Below, piece after piece: positions 7,820 to 18,800 of a stretch of DNA of 43,514 nt. The DNA comes from a virus, in IMG/VR virus record IMGVR_UViG_3300030103_003364, positions 1 to 43,514 of that record; one strand, 5' to 3'. The notes beneath the pieces were generated by a model. The model saw nothing but the letters and a program-made list of their open reading frames with translations, was not told the origin of the DNA and ran no database searches. How positions within the stretch are numbered: position 1 is the stretch's first letter; each line of letters opens with the position of its first letter. The translations under genes and the position numbers were made by a program.

Positions 7820-8780
7820 AACGATAGGTTTTGGTGGAAAAGCATCAAGGGGTGGTGGGGGGCCAGGAGATAGAGGTCTTTATGGTGGTGGTGAGGGTGG
7901 TCTAATGATAGATTATATAGCTATATCTACAACAGGTAATGGGACAGATTTTGGAGATGGATTGAGGTATCAGACCGCTGGCGGTGTGTGTAATGGGGGA
8001 AGTGGAGATAGAGGTCTTTTTTCTGGGGGTTCAGACCCCTGGCCTGGGCCGTACTCCTTTAATACTATTGCCGCTGTAACAGTTTCCACGCTGGGAGATG
8101 CCGAAGATACTGGAGACCTAACTGAAGGCAGGAGATTCATGGCTGGTGTTTCAAATGGTTCTGAAGACAGGGGTGTTTATATGGGTGGGTATATACCAGG
8201 GGGTGTCTATGCACGTGATACAATAGATTATGTAACCATATCTACAGCAGGTGATGCGATAGATTTTGGAGATTTACTGGTGGGTCACTTTTCAATGACT
8301 GGTGTTTCAAATGCCTCTGACAGGGGGGTTGCGTGTGGTGGAAGAACACAGGCGGTTAATGGAGTGAATACTCTGCAATATATAACTATATCTACGACAG
8401 GTGATGCGACAGATTTTGGGGATACATCAGTCGACAATATACAAACGAACGGAGGTTGTTCTAACGATACTGGAGATAGGGGAATTTATGGTGGTGGTGA
8501 GGCCACTTTATCCACTGTCTATGTAAATATTATTGAGTATATAACTATATCTACAGCAAGTGATGGGACAGATTTTGGGGATTTACTAGAGGCTCGTTAT
8601 AACCTTAGCAGTTGTTCTAATGGGGCGGCTGATAGGGGAACATTTGCTGGTGGCGCACCTGGGAACATAGATACTATAGATTATGTAACTATATCTTCGG
8701 AAGGTGATGCGGCAGATTTTGGAAACTTGACTAGTGGAAGAACTATGCAAAACACAGGGTTGTCAAATGGGCAGACATAA
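7806..8780 (+). CDS. Kelch-like repeat protein, candidate receptor-binding adhesin
   Basis: The 324-residue protein is made almost wholly of six or seven imperfect repeats of about 50 residues. Each carries DRG-(L/V/I)-(Y/F/A)-x-GG, then an I-(D/E)-Y-(V/I)-x-IST block, then D-(A/G)-x-DFGD. Gly-Gly turns with spaced beta strands fit a beta-propeller or kelch-type adhesin. Similar repeats are known from marine phage structural proteins. Its position next to the tail fibre genes supports a surface-exposed host-recognition role. It starts inside the previous gene and runs to 16 bases before the next. Confidence 0.6.
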   Translation: MFGYRTIGFGGKASRGGGGPGDRGLYGGGEGGLMIDYIAISTTGNGTDFGDGLRYQTAGGVCNGGSGDRGLFSGGSDPWPGPYSFNTIAAVTVSTLGDAEDTGDLTEGRRFMAGVSNGSEDRGVYMGGYIPGGVYARDTIDYVTISTAGDAIDFGDLLVGHFSMTGVSNASDRGVACGGRTQAVNGVNTLQYITISTTGDATDFGDTSVDNIQTNGGCSNDTGDRGIYGGGEATLSTVYVNIIEYITISTASDGTDFGDLLEARYNLSSCSNGAADRGTFAGGAPGNIDTIDYVTISSEGDAADFGNLTSGRTMQNTGLSNGQT

Positions 8781-8796
8781 CTATTAGAAAGGATTT

Positions 8797-9597
8797 ATGA
8801 ATAAAAACATTGAAACAAGTTTAGTAAAAAAGATAGACCAGATGGTAACATCTACCGAAGTAAAGTTTGCGTGTATAACTGAAGATAAACTCGCTGATAT
8901 AAATTCCAAGATGGCAGTTATAAAAAGAGCAACACAGTCTTTCGGTAAAAGGAATACTCAAACAACAAGCAAGCTCATGACCCTTAATATGCTGGCTTGC
9001 TCCCCTTACAGAGCATTAAGACAATGCCTTGCTCAAATAGAGAAAAAAAGAATTGCTATCAAAGAATCTATCTTTAAAATTAAAGAAACAGAAATAGAAA
9101 TTAAGGACTTTATTAAATCAGGTACAGAATTAGATTTACTAAAAGCAGAAAGAGCTAAATCAGGAATTAGTGACTCGGTTTTATATCTTGAAGGTGCGTT
9201 GAAAGAACTTGCAGGTTTCCAAGATGCTTACGAACAGATTAGAGTATCTAATAATATCAGGGAAAATTGGGATGAAAAAGATTTTGAAGAATCAGAACCA
9301 AGACACCATGTTATGTCTACTTTTAGGAATGGAATAAGAGATATGCTTGCAGCAGGTAATCTTGGTCATGGAACAGCCGAGTACATGGAGCAGTTTGGCA
9401 TACATCCAGTAAGAGCAATGAAAGAAATCTCTGCTTATATTAAGAAATGCGCTCAAAATGGTAATGATAATTATACCGATTATGTAAAGTTTTTAAATGA
9501 GATGGCAGACAAGTATTCAGAAAACTACAAGGAAGCTATGAAGCGACTTGGTCTAACAAATTTATTAACAGAATCTTTTTTATACAAGGAGGAGTAG
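8797..9597 (+). CDS. Helical coiled-coil protein, unknown
   Basis: The 266-residue protein is strongly helical, with heptad-like charged stretches (residues about 85-125) and few Gly or Pro. There is no signal peptide and no family is recognised. The TAG is followed at once by the ATG of a small membrane protein gene. It could be a tail-fibre-associated or internal virion protein; nothing in the sequence decides. Confidence 0.6.
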   Translation: MNKNIETSLVKKIDQMVTSTEVKFACITEDKLADINSKMAVIKRATQSFGKRNTQTTSKLMTLNMLACSPYRALRQCLAQIEKKRIAIKESIFKIKETEIEIKDFIKSGTELDLLKAERAKSGISDSVLYLEGALKELAGFQDAYEQIRVSNNIRENWDEKDFEESEPRHHVMSTFRNGIRDMLAAGNLGHGTAEYMEQFGIHPVRAMKEISAYIKKCAQNGNDNYTDYVKFLNEMADKYSENYKEAMKRLGLTNLLTESFLYKEE

Positions 9598-9759
9598 ATG
9601 AAAATATTAAAAGGATATAAGACTTATGTAGGAGCAGCAATCATGGCATCAACCGCAGTTTTAACTTACATTGGGTATCCACAGTATAACGAAATCCTGC
9701 TAACATTAGGAGCAGCACTTGGTATCACAGGTTTAAGAAATGCAATTGGAAAGGATTGA
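9598..9759 (+). CDS. Small two-helix membrane protein, holin candidate
   Basis: The 53-residue protein has two hydrophobic segments (about residues 10-26 and 32-48) separated by GYPQYNE, with a basic N-terminus (MKILKGYKTY). This fits small class II phage holins or related membrane proteins. The start directly follows the upstream stop and has a GGAGGAG site just before it. The next gene, three bases downstream, encodes another membrane-anchored protein. Holin function is inferred from size and topology only. Confidence 0.6.
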   Translation: MKILKGYKTYVGAAIMASTAVLTYIGYPQYNEILLTLGAALGITGLRNAIGKD

Positions 9760-9762
9760 TAA

Positions 9763-10068
9763 ATGGATAATGAAAACGGATGTTACAATGGCACTCCGCT
9801 TTTTTATAAATGGGTGGTCGGTGTTTTTACCATGCTCTTTGTCGCTGGTATCTTTGGTGTATATGAAACCAATATAAAACTTGCGAAGATAGAAGTAGAG
9901 ATTGAGAATCTACAGAGTATATTTGCAGACAGGTTTACAAGCATACAGGGTTCGGAGCTTACAAAGAGAGTTGTAGCTAATGAGGTTGACATAAAATTAA
10001 TAGCGGAAAAACTTAATGAGCATATTTTATGGGCAGCAAAACAAGAACAATGGTTAAAGGGTAAATGA
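9763..10068 (+). CDS. Membrane-anchored coiled-coil protein
   Basis: The 101-residue protein has one transmembrane helix (about residues 14-33, YKWVVGVFTMLFVAGIFGVY) followed by a helical domain with heptads (about 37-95). This topology is seen in hemolysin XhlA-type and inner-membrane spanin-like phage proteins. Its position beside the holin candidate supports a lysis or membrane role. The name cannot be fixed from sequence alone. Confidence 0.5.
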   Translation: MDNENGCYNGTPLFYKWVVGVFTMLFVAGIFGVYETNIKLAKIEVEIENLQSIFADRFTSIQGSELTKRVVANEVDIKLIAEKLNEHILWAAKQEQWLKGK

Positions 10069-10101
10069 GTTGCAAAAGAAGTATATATTTGTCATAATTA
10101 A

Positions 10102-10494
10102 ATGAGAAGATATAATTTTAGTGACAGACATGAGTTAGCAAATATGCTAATGGAAGAGGAGATACCACCGTTGGAACATAATTTTAGTAAAGGTTTAACC
10201 CATGTGTTAGTAGAGGATGATGTAATTAAAGGGTTCTTTACTATAAGCGGTAAGGTACAATCTGGTTATCCGTACTTGATGCACTTTTGTACGAAGAAGA
10301 AACATAGAACTCCTAAGTTAGCACGGACTTTAACCTCTGCATTGGTAGAGGCTGTTAAGGCTTTAGGAGCTAAGAAGTTTATTATTAATTGTCCGTTAGA
10401 AAAGAACTATCTGAAACGAGTTATTAGGTACTATTTTAAGACAAAACCTTACGGGAATAAAAGCAACCATGAATTTACATTAGTGGAGGTTTAA
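10102..10494 (+). CDS. GNAT-fold acetyltransferase-like protein
   Basis: The 130-residue protein has the order of a short GNAT domain. An N-terminal helix pair precedes THVLVEDDVIKGFFTI (strands 2-3), then MHFCTKKKHRTPKLARTL. That last segment fits the acetyl-CoA pyrophosphate loop region and helix 3, although no perfect Q/R-x-x-G-x-G/A is present. Some podoviruses carry such a protein among internal virion genes. It lies one base before an internal-virion-like gene. Acetyl transfer activity is uncertain because the loop is degenerate. Confidence 0.5.
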   Translation: MRRYNFSDRHELANMLMEEEIPPLEHNFSKGLTHVLVEDDVIKGFFTISGKVQSGYPYLMHFCTKKKHRTPKLARTLTSALVEAVKALGAKKFIINCPLEKNYLKRVIRYYFKTKPYGNKSNHEFTLVEV

Positions 10495-10495
10495 T

Positions 10496-11617
10496 ATGGG
10501 TGGTTCACCTTCAGTACCAGCACCAACGCAAGAGGAAAAAGATTTACAGGCAGCACAAACGGAAGCAATAACTACGCAGAACGCCTTGCTGATGGAGCAG
10601 TTAGAAGCATCTAAACAGGCAAGGGCGCAGCTACAGAGTATTGTTGAAATGACTGATGCTGAGAAGGCTCAGATAAAAGAGTTACAACAGTCTCAAATTT
10701 CGCTTGCTCAAGAGAGCCTTACCTTGCAGCGTAGTCAGATAGAGAGGGCAGAGCTATTAGAACCTGCTCAGTTTGCTTTATTAGAACAACAGACACAGAT
10801 TGCTCAGTCACAGTTTAACTTATTACAGCAAGCTATTGACAGAGAACCAACTGAATTAGAACAGAAACAAGAAGATATTGCTTTACTGCAAGCAGAGAAG
10901 GTAGAGAAGGCTCTGAAGGGTGAATTACCTATTAGCCCTCAAACTTTAGTTGCTGAGAAAGATGAGTTTAAGAAGTTAAAGGAACAGTTAGCAAGGGCTG
11001 GTATAGATGTGCAGGGTGATACCTTACAGGAAGCTACATCAGGTTCTACTGCTGGTATCCAGGCACTTCAAAGTTTAAAACAGAGATTTGACGCTATTAA
11101 GTTTGCAGAACAGCAAGGTGCTATTACTCAAGGACAGAGTTTATTATTACAAGGCGCTGGTGCTATAGCCAATATAGAGCAGAGGAGATTAGGAACTGCG
11201 TTTGGTAATACTGGAGCATTGTTACCACAGCAACAGCAGTTTGGTTTGTTTGACCCTACTGCTAATAGGTTGAGCCAGATAGGTGCTGCATCTCAGTTAG
11301 GGTTTGGTACTTCATTTCAGGGGTTTGGTAGTTTATCTAACGCTACTTCTGCTGCATTACAACCGTACCAGTTTCAGAGAGATTTACAGTTCCGAGCTAA
11401 CCAATCAGGAGGTGGTGGGTTTGGAAGTTTATTAGGTGGTATAGCTGGTATAGGTCTTGGTGCTGCTACTGGTGGTCTTGGTACTGCTGCTGGTGCTGGA
11501 TTAGCAGGACTCTTTGGTTCTATGGGGTCAAAAAAAAAAGTAGATAATCCTCCTAGTTCTTCTGGGTATAATCAACCTTATGGTAATAGTGTTAATAGCT
11601 ATTATCTATCAGCTTGA
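10496..11617 (+). CDS. Internal virion (ejection) protein, gp14-like type
   Basis: The 373-residue protein has a long Gln/Ala-rich helical N-terminal part (residues about 10-240) and a Gly/Ala-rich hydrophobic C-terminal stretch (about 305-345, GGGFGSLLGGIAGIG and following). The opening MGGSPSVPAPTQEE resembles many podoviral DNA-ejection proteins, which insert into the host envelope through such glycine-rich helices. It is followed by two more proteins that could complete the ejection set. The role is inferred from composition and order. Confidence 0.55.
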   Translation: MGGSPSVPAPTQEEKDLQAAQTEAITTQNALLMEQLEASKQARAQLQSIVEMTDAEKAQIKELQQSQISLAQESLTLQRSQIERAELLEPAQFALLEQQTQIAQSQFNLLQQAIDREPTELEQKQEDIALLQAEKVEKALKGELPISPQTLVAEKDEFKKLKEQLARAGIDVQGDTLQEATSGSTAGIQALQSLKQRFDAIKFAEQQGAITQGQSLLLQGAGAIANIEQRRLGTAFGNTGALLPQQQQFGLFDPTANRLSQIGAASQLGFGTSFQGFGSLSNATSAALQPYQFQRDLQFRANQSGGGGFGSLLGGIAGIGLGAATGGLGTAAGAGLAGLFGSMGSKKKVDNPPSSSGYNQPYGNSVNSYYLSA

Positions 11618-11662
11618 ATTGCAGGATACCTTAGGGAAATAAATTATTAAAAGGAGTACACT

Positions 11663-12844
11663 ATGGGATTCGGAAGTAATTTCTTTGGAGCAGCAACGGC
11701 AGCACTACCTCAAGGAGTGCAATTAGGGATACAAGGCGTTGCTTTGAAACGTCAGAAACGACAAGACCAGTTAAGGGAAGAGAAAGATACTATGGACTTG
11801 TTTCTGAAACAATGGAAAACAGCAGAGAACGACCCACTATTACAAGACACCATGTTAGAAGATTTTACTATCAAACATGGTACAGAAGAGGGTAATTTAC
11901 AATCATTTGCTCGTACATTTCAGGGTATGGGTGCTGATAAAAGAAAGATGTATATAAATAATAACAATACAATTAATGATGCCCTTGCTGGTAAGGGAAC
12001 AACTACAAAAGCACAAGGGTTAGCTGCTAACAATGCAAATAAAGCAATCATACGTTCTCTTGGTAGGGTAGTACCTACAGATATGAGGCACATAGATAGA
12101 CAGCTTGGTGGTTCTGATGCAGATTTAACAAGAAGGGAAAAACAGGAAGATTCTGATAGGAGATTTAAATTTTATGAGAACCAATCAAAAGTTTTAGAAA
12201 AGCAAGTTCAAGAGACAAAACTATTACTTGAGAAAAGTGATAACCAAGAAGGTAGAGATTTCCTTGAAACTTCTATTGGAAGATTGAAGTCACTACTACA
12301 GAATATGTATGCAAACGGAATGGGTTTCACTAATGAGTTTATTGAAAGTAAGTTTGAAATATTAGGTATAGGTGAAAAGAAACAACCAAAGGAAAGAAAA
12401 TTGTCTCAAAGTATAGTTGATGTTTTAGCAGGTAACGAATTTAATGTCAGACCAGAAGAGGCTACTCCTAAACAAATAGATGCTGCTAGTATAATTGTAT
12501 ATAACAAAAAACTTCAATTTGAAAAAGATAAGAGAAAATACCTAACTAATGACCGTGCTGAAATTAGAAAAGCTATGACTAGTGCTTCTTCTACTGCTGC
12601 TACAATAGCTAGTTTAAAAGCTAAAGATCAGAAAGCATTAGATATGTTCTCTGACCTTTATGCTCATGGTATTGATAAGAAAGATTTAGATTTTAAACCT
12701 GCTATTGCATTTGCTAAAGAGCTTTTAGTATTTGAGATAAAACAAATACAAAGAGTTACTGGTAAACCATTTCCTTTAATATTTGACAGGGAAATATTTA
12801 GTGAAGAAGAATTTAAACTACACTTTAAAAAGAAAGTAAAATGA
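11663..12844 (+). CDS. Putative internal virion protein, helical
   Basis: The 393-residue protein starts with a short amphipathic segment (GFGSNFFGAATAALPQGVQLG). The rest is highly helical and charged, with no recognised domain. The gene lies between the ejection-like gene and the giant protein gene, where podoviruses usually place internal core proteins. It has a clear ribosome site (AAGGAG). It ends one base before the next ATG. Confidence 0.5.
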   Translation: MGFGSNFFGAATAALPQGVQLGIQGVALKRQKRQDQLREEKDTMDLFLKQWKTAENDPLLQDTMLEDFTIKHGTEEGNLQSFARTFQGMGADKRKMYINNNNTINDALAGKGTTTKAQGLAANNANKAIIRSLGRVVPTDMRHIDRQLGGSDADLTRREKQEDSDRRFKFYENQSKVLEKQVQETKLLLEKSDNQEGRDFLETSIGRLKSLLQNMYANGMGFTNEFIESKFEILGIGEKKQPKERKLSQSIVDVLAGNEFNVRPEEATPKQIDAASIIVYNKKLQFEKDKRKYLTNDRAEIRKAMTSASSTAATIASLKAKDQKALDMFSDLYAHGIDKKDLDFKPAIAFAKELLVFEIKQIQRVTGKPFPLIFDREIFSEEEFKLHFKKKVK

Positions 12845-12845
12845 T

Positions 12846-15800
12846 ATGATATTGTCCATTCAGGAACTAGCAAGGAATCACAACTTTGATCTAGATGCAG
12901 CTAGAAAAGAAATGTCTGATGATGACATTGTTGCTTACCTAAATGAAAAGGAAACTAAAGGTTCTGCTATACAACCAGCTGCACCTGAAGCCACAGCTAC
13001 GCCTGTACTTACCGAAGCAACTGCTGCACCTCAAGTAGACATGGCAGACTTAGCTCGTAGAACAAGATTTGATTTAGAAGCAGCTAGGGAAGGTGGAATG
13101 TCTGATGAGAGAATACTCTCCTATATGAAAACACTCCGTGCTGATGAACCTGAACCTGAAGTAGAGGAACAAGAGCAAGACCTAACTTCGAGAATGCTCT
13201 CCTATATAAAAACACTCCATGGAAGATTTTCTGCTGATGATGATGAACCTGAAGTAGAGAAACAAGAGCAAGACCTACCTGATGATGATGAACCTGAAGT
13301 AGAGGAACAAGAGCAAGACCTACCTTCAGTTGATTTTACTACACCTAAAGGATTTGCTACTGCAGTTCTTGATGCTGGAAAGAATGTTTTTAGGTTAGGG
13401 ATAGGTCTTGGTGAGTTTATAATTGAAACAGGGGGTGGTCTTTATACTGGAGTTGTAAGTGAGGTAGCCCCTGAAACTGCGGAGAAGCACTTTCATGTAG
13501 ATGGTGGTGATTTCTTAAAAGCTATGGGTCAGTTCATAGAACAGTCAAGACTGGTATGGGAGAAAGCAGATGAACACCTTGAGTTTTTAGACCCAGAAAC
13601 TGAAGAAGGGGTGAGGGCGTTAGAGAAGGTTGAAAAAGTAATTGAATTTGCAATAGTAAAACCTGCAAAGTTTCTAACTAAGTTAGTAGTAGACCCTGAG
13701 AAATTCCCTCATAAAGCACAAGCTCTAGAGAATATATTTGGTGCTATAATACCAGTAGGATATAAGAAATTATATAATAATTCAAAAGCTATACGCAGAA
13801 GGATTAAGCGGAGAAGGGCAGAGTTTAAACAGAAGCAGGAAATAGTTGAGAAGATATTAGACCAACCAGAGTGGGATAAGGTAAATAAATCAAAGGGAGA
13901 CATTACTCCTGAGTTAAGAGAAGAGTTTAATAAAAAAGTAGAGGAAATAAAAAACGAGATTGAAAATAAGGTTAAGGTAGAGGAAGAGAGAAGTGAGATA
14001 AATGAAATATTTGAAGAGGCAGAGAAAGCAGAAGCGGTTGCTGAAAAACCTTTGCCTAAGAAAGCTGACGAGTTAACGGAAGTTAAAGAGTTAGAGAAGA
14101 TAATAAAGAATAGAGTAAAAGAATTAGAGATACAGCAGACTGCTAAACAAAAGAAGGAGTCAGTAGCTAAAGAGGCAGAACGATTAACTGATGCAGAGAA
14201 AGCAGAAGCGTTTGCTGAAGAACCTTTGCCTGGTGAACAACCTACTACAATAAGAGAGCAGAAAGCTAAAGAGTTAGAGAAGATAATAGAGAAGACTGAA
14301 AGAAGTAAGTTAGATGCTGAGTTTAAACGACTACAAAAGAAACTACAGGAAGGTACTCTAATTCCTGAAGACTTTGCTGAAGCAGCTAAAGCTGTACCTA
14401 CTAAGAAGCCTAAGTCTAAAGTAGAAGAGGAAGCACCTTCTATTGAAGAAGCTAAGACAGGTAGTGTTACTGAGCTAAGTGTAGGAGATAGTTACCTGCC
14501 AGCTAATCACCGTGCTCCATGGAGAATTGTTAAGAAGTTAGAGGATGGTGTAATAGCTAAGAGAGGAGATAAGTATAAGAAGTTTAGTGATGGTAAGAAG
14601 TCTAAGAATGTAAGCGCTGAAGAGATAGCGAAGATAGAAAAGGAAGGCGTATCAGATGTGGTACGTGATGAACCTGTCTTTAGTGCTGAAAAAGGAACAT
14701 TGGTTGATAACTTAGATATAGGTCGGAAGGAGAGAGCTTTAATAGAAAAGTATAAAATTACTAAACCTAAAGGTAAGATTGAACCGCCTACTGAAGTATC
14801 CACTACTGCCCTTGGCAAACTCACTGATGAACAAATCAGTAATGCTACTGTAGCTGAACTTGAGAAACTAAGTTACGCTACAAAGGTGAAGGGTGATGGT
14901 GTTACTAAGAAGAGAGTTAAAGAGATAAGATTAATTGCTCAGATAGAGAAGGATAGCAGGGCGTTAAAAAGGGGCTCAGCTAGATATGATTCTACCACTG
15001 GACAGAAGAAACCACTGGAGTCAACTAAAGAAGCAGTCTTTAGTGCTGAAGAAGGAGCATTGGTTTCTAACTTAGAGGTAGGTCAGTCATACTTACCTGC
15101 TGATTACTTCTTACCTGATGATTACTCACATACTTGGAAGGTTGTTAAGGTATTAGAAGATTCTGTAATAGCTAAGAAAGAAGATATGTATAGGAAGTTT
15201 AGTGATAGTAAGGTGACTAAGAATGCAAGCGCTGAAGAGATAGCGAAGATAAAAAAGGAAGTACCACATCTGGTACGTGATGAACCTGTCTTTAGTGCTG
15301 AAGAAGGAATATTGGTTTCTGACTTAGAGGTAGGTCAGTCATACTTACCTGCTGATTACTTATATACTTGGAAGGTTGTTAAGGTATTAGAAGATTCTGT
15401 TATAGCTAAGCGAGGAGATAAGTATAGGAAGTTTAGTGATAGTAAGGTGACTAAGAATGTAAGTGAAGCCGAGCTGTTAGAGGTTCTTTTAGAAAAGGAA
15501 GGCGTACAAGTAGATTATAATGTGGATGTGGTACGTAATAAACCTGTAGGTGAGATTGAACCTACTACTAAACCTAATATTGTTAATACCAAAAACTTAG
15601 AGGTAGGTGATTCTTACTTACCGCCTAATCATGTGTTACCTTGGAAGGTAGTCAAGGTAATGAAAGACTCTTTCATTGTTGTGAGAGGTAATAAGACTAA
15701 GCAGTTTAAACATCAGAAGCATAAGAAGTTAAGTGAAGAGCAGCAGAGAAGAGAAGATATAGACCTTGCTTACCAGAGGAGAGGCGAGAAGAGAGTAGGT

Positions 15801-18800
15801 GTTAAAGAAATATTCAGCGCCTCTAATATAACTAATCTGTTTACGAAATTCAGGAGAGATAAGGGTGCTATACAAGGTATCGCTGGTATCTTTGGGCTGA
15901 AGAATTTTGATGTAATAAGAAGGGCAGGTACTTTAGCTAAGAGGATAGCAGGTGGTAAGGTAAAGAAGTTTAAAGATGGAGCGGTAGTAGGAGAGCAACA
16001 TCTCTTTGGTATATATAATAGGTTAGAGCCTCACATACAGGCAGAGAAGACTGCATTAATCAAGAGATTTCTTGCTGATAGAATAGGATTAAAAGATGTA
16101 CCTCTGGAAGATATAGCAGTACAGGATTTGAACCTCTCTAAAGAGAGCAGGACTGAGTTAATTAAAAAGACTAAAGAACAACGTGCTATAAATAAGGAGC
16201 AGAACAGGACAGAGGAACAGAGGGAGAGAGCTTTAATAAGAGAGTCTAAGAGAGAGCTTGCCTTAGAGGAAGAAGCTGCAATAGATGCTGCTGAAGCAAG
16301 TCCTACCTTTGATATACCCCAAAAACCTCTACTGAAAATGGAAAGGATTATTACGCCAGAACAAACTGAAGCAATAGGTAAGATTATGGAGTCTGCATTA
16401 AGGGTAGCTGCTGCTAAGAGAACCAACTATTTACATCAGGCACGGAAGTTAGGTCTGTTAGAGAAGAACAAGATAGACCCAAGTAACTTAGAAGACTACT
16501 CAATAGCTGATGGTTTCTCTGATAAACAGATATCAGAGTTTCGTAGGCTTGATGACTTAAAGAAGTTAGGTAAGGCTAAAGGTTTAACTGAAGCAGATAT
16601 AACAGACATTAATAAAGTAATTGACAAGACAATTAAATCAGAGTTGCCAGATACCTTACTTAAAATACAGGTAGAGGACTTCATAAGAGAAGGGTTAAAA
16701 TCTGGTGAGTTGACACAGTTAGATGTTATAAAAGGTAAGTCTTCTATTAAGCATAAGGCTAAACCTATAGAGCTAACACCTGCTGAATTAGATGCTATTC
16801 CTACTGGAACTGAATACTTCTCTATTAAGTTTAATGAAGTAGTAACACTAACTGGTAAGTTCCCTAACAGATGGGAGGTACGTACTAAGTCAGGAAGAAA
16901 TCTTAATATATCTTTGAATGAAGCGTTGTCTGATGTAGGAGTAGGAAGCGACCTATTCTCACAGAGGGTAATTAAGCAATCTACATTTGATAAGGCTGTT
17001 AAGAGTATCAATGATGCTGGTAGAAGGACAAATGTAAACTTGATGACTGTCAATCCTAAGTTAGCTAAAGACTTAGCTATCATAGGAGCATATCATATAG
17101 AGAGTGGGGTTAAAAGGTTTAGTAAGTGGAAGGATGTTATGGTAGAAGAGCTTGGAACTGCTATTAGTAAGGTAGAGTTAAAGAAGATATGGAAAGAGTC
17201 TAAGAAGATGGTACGGCAGGTGGGTGCTAAGATGTTTAACCTTGTGAAAGAACGTGCCGTTAATATTAGTAAGGCTCAACTACAGAGCGATAAGTTTATT
17301 GTTAGGGAAGTTGAAAATAAACTGAAGAAGCTTAAGGAGAGAGAAGCTATACCATTTCTTATTCAGGGTATTAAAGATCCTAATGTGTTGAAGAAGATAG
17401 GGCGTGGTGATTTAATAGACTTAGTTAATAAGCCAACTAAAACAATGAAAGAGGTATCTGATAAGGTCAGTAAGTATTATGATGAAGCCTTTGCTTTCTT
17501 GAGGAGGGAGTGGGGAGAGGTTAAATTTAGAGAGAACTATGTAACACAGGTGTGGGATATACCTAAGCATAAAGTAAGGTCTACTGTTAGTTCATTCCAG
17601 ACACACAATCCTTTTACAAAGAAGAGAACTATACCTACATTAGAAGAAGGTATAAAGCTAGGGTTGACTCCTAAAACATTAGACATAGCTAAACTGCTTA
17701 GGATATATGACTCTGCTAAGATAAACTCTGCCTTTAACTTTAAGTTTGCTAAGGAACTATCAGAGTTGACAGGCACAGATGGTAACAAACTTATAATGAG
17801 AAGAGACAAAGCTCCTCAAGATTGGATAACATCAGACCATCCTGCATTACGGAGAGCTATGGCTATCAGTAAGACTAAGGATGGCAAGCCAGTTCTTATA
17901 ATGTCTGATGCAAAGTATCATCCTATGATAGCTACTGAGATGGATTTAGTATTTGGAGAGGGGTATAGCTTATTTGTTAAAGGAGTAGATGTTATAGGTG
18001 TGTATGAAGGTATTAATGCAATAGCTAAGAAGGGTCAGTTGTCATTGTCATTGTTCCATCATTTAGCATTAACTGAAGCTGCATTCTCAAGTGGTATAGG
18101 TATCAAGGCTATGAAGTTATGGAATCCGTTCAAGGTGTACAGAGCAGTAAAGAATAAAAACTTTGAGATATTTGATAGGATGGAGCTGGCTACTGATGCA
18201 ATAGAACATAGAGTTACATTTTCAGCATTAGAAGAAGTTAAGCAGGCTCTTATTCAGAGAGCATTAGAGACTGCTGAATTTAAAACAAGGAACGTGCGAG
18301 TCGTAGGCAAGACTGTTAAAGGAACAAGGATTGCTAATGAGTTGTGGGATAGAGCGTTGTGGGATTACTACCATAACACATTAAAGCTGTATGCTTATGA
18401 GGCTAATGTAGCACAGGCATTAGGTAAGGCACGTAAGATTAAAATGAAGAAGAAAGGAAAGGAACTAACTGAAGCAGAGGTAGAAGCTATTAAGAATGCT
18501 ATGGGTGACTTTGTTAATGACAGTTTTGGTGGACAGAATTGGCAGTTACAAAAGGTATTAGGTCAAAAGAAGATAAACCAGATGCTTCATTGGGCTTTTC
18601 TATCTCCTGATTGGACTATCTCTGTACTAAAACAGACTGCTGCACCAGTAACGGCAGTAGTTAAACTTGCTAAAGCTAAGAATATGGCAGAGGTAATGGC
18701 AGCTAAAGCATTAGCTAAACGTAGCGCAGCGTTCTGGATTAAAGCAGGAATATACTTTAACATAATTGCACAGGCTGTAAACTATCGCAACACGGAGAAA

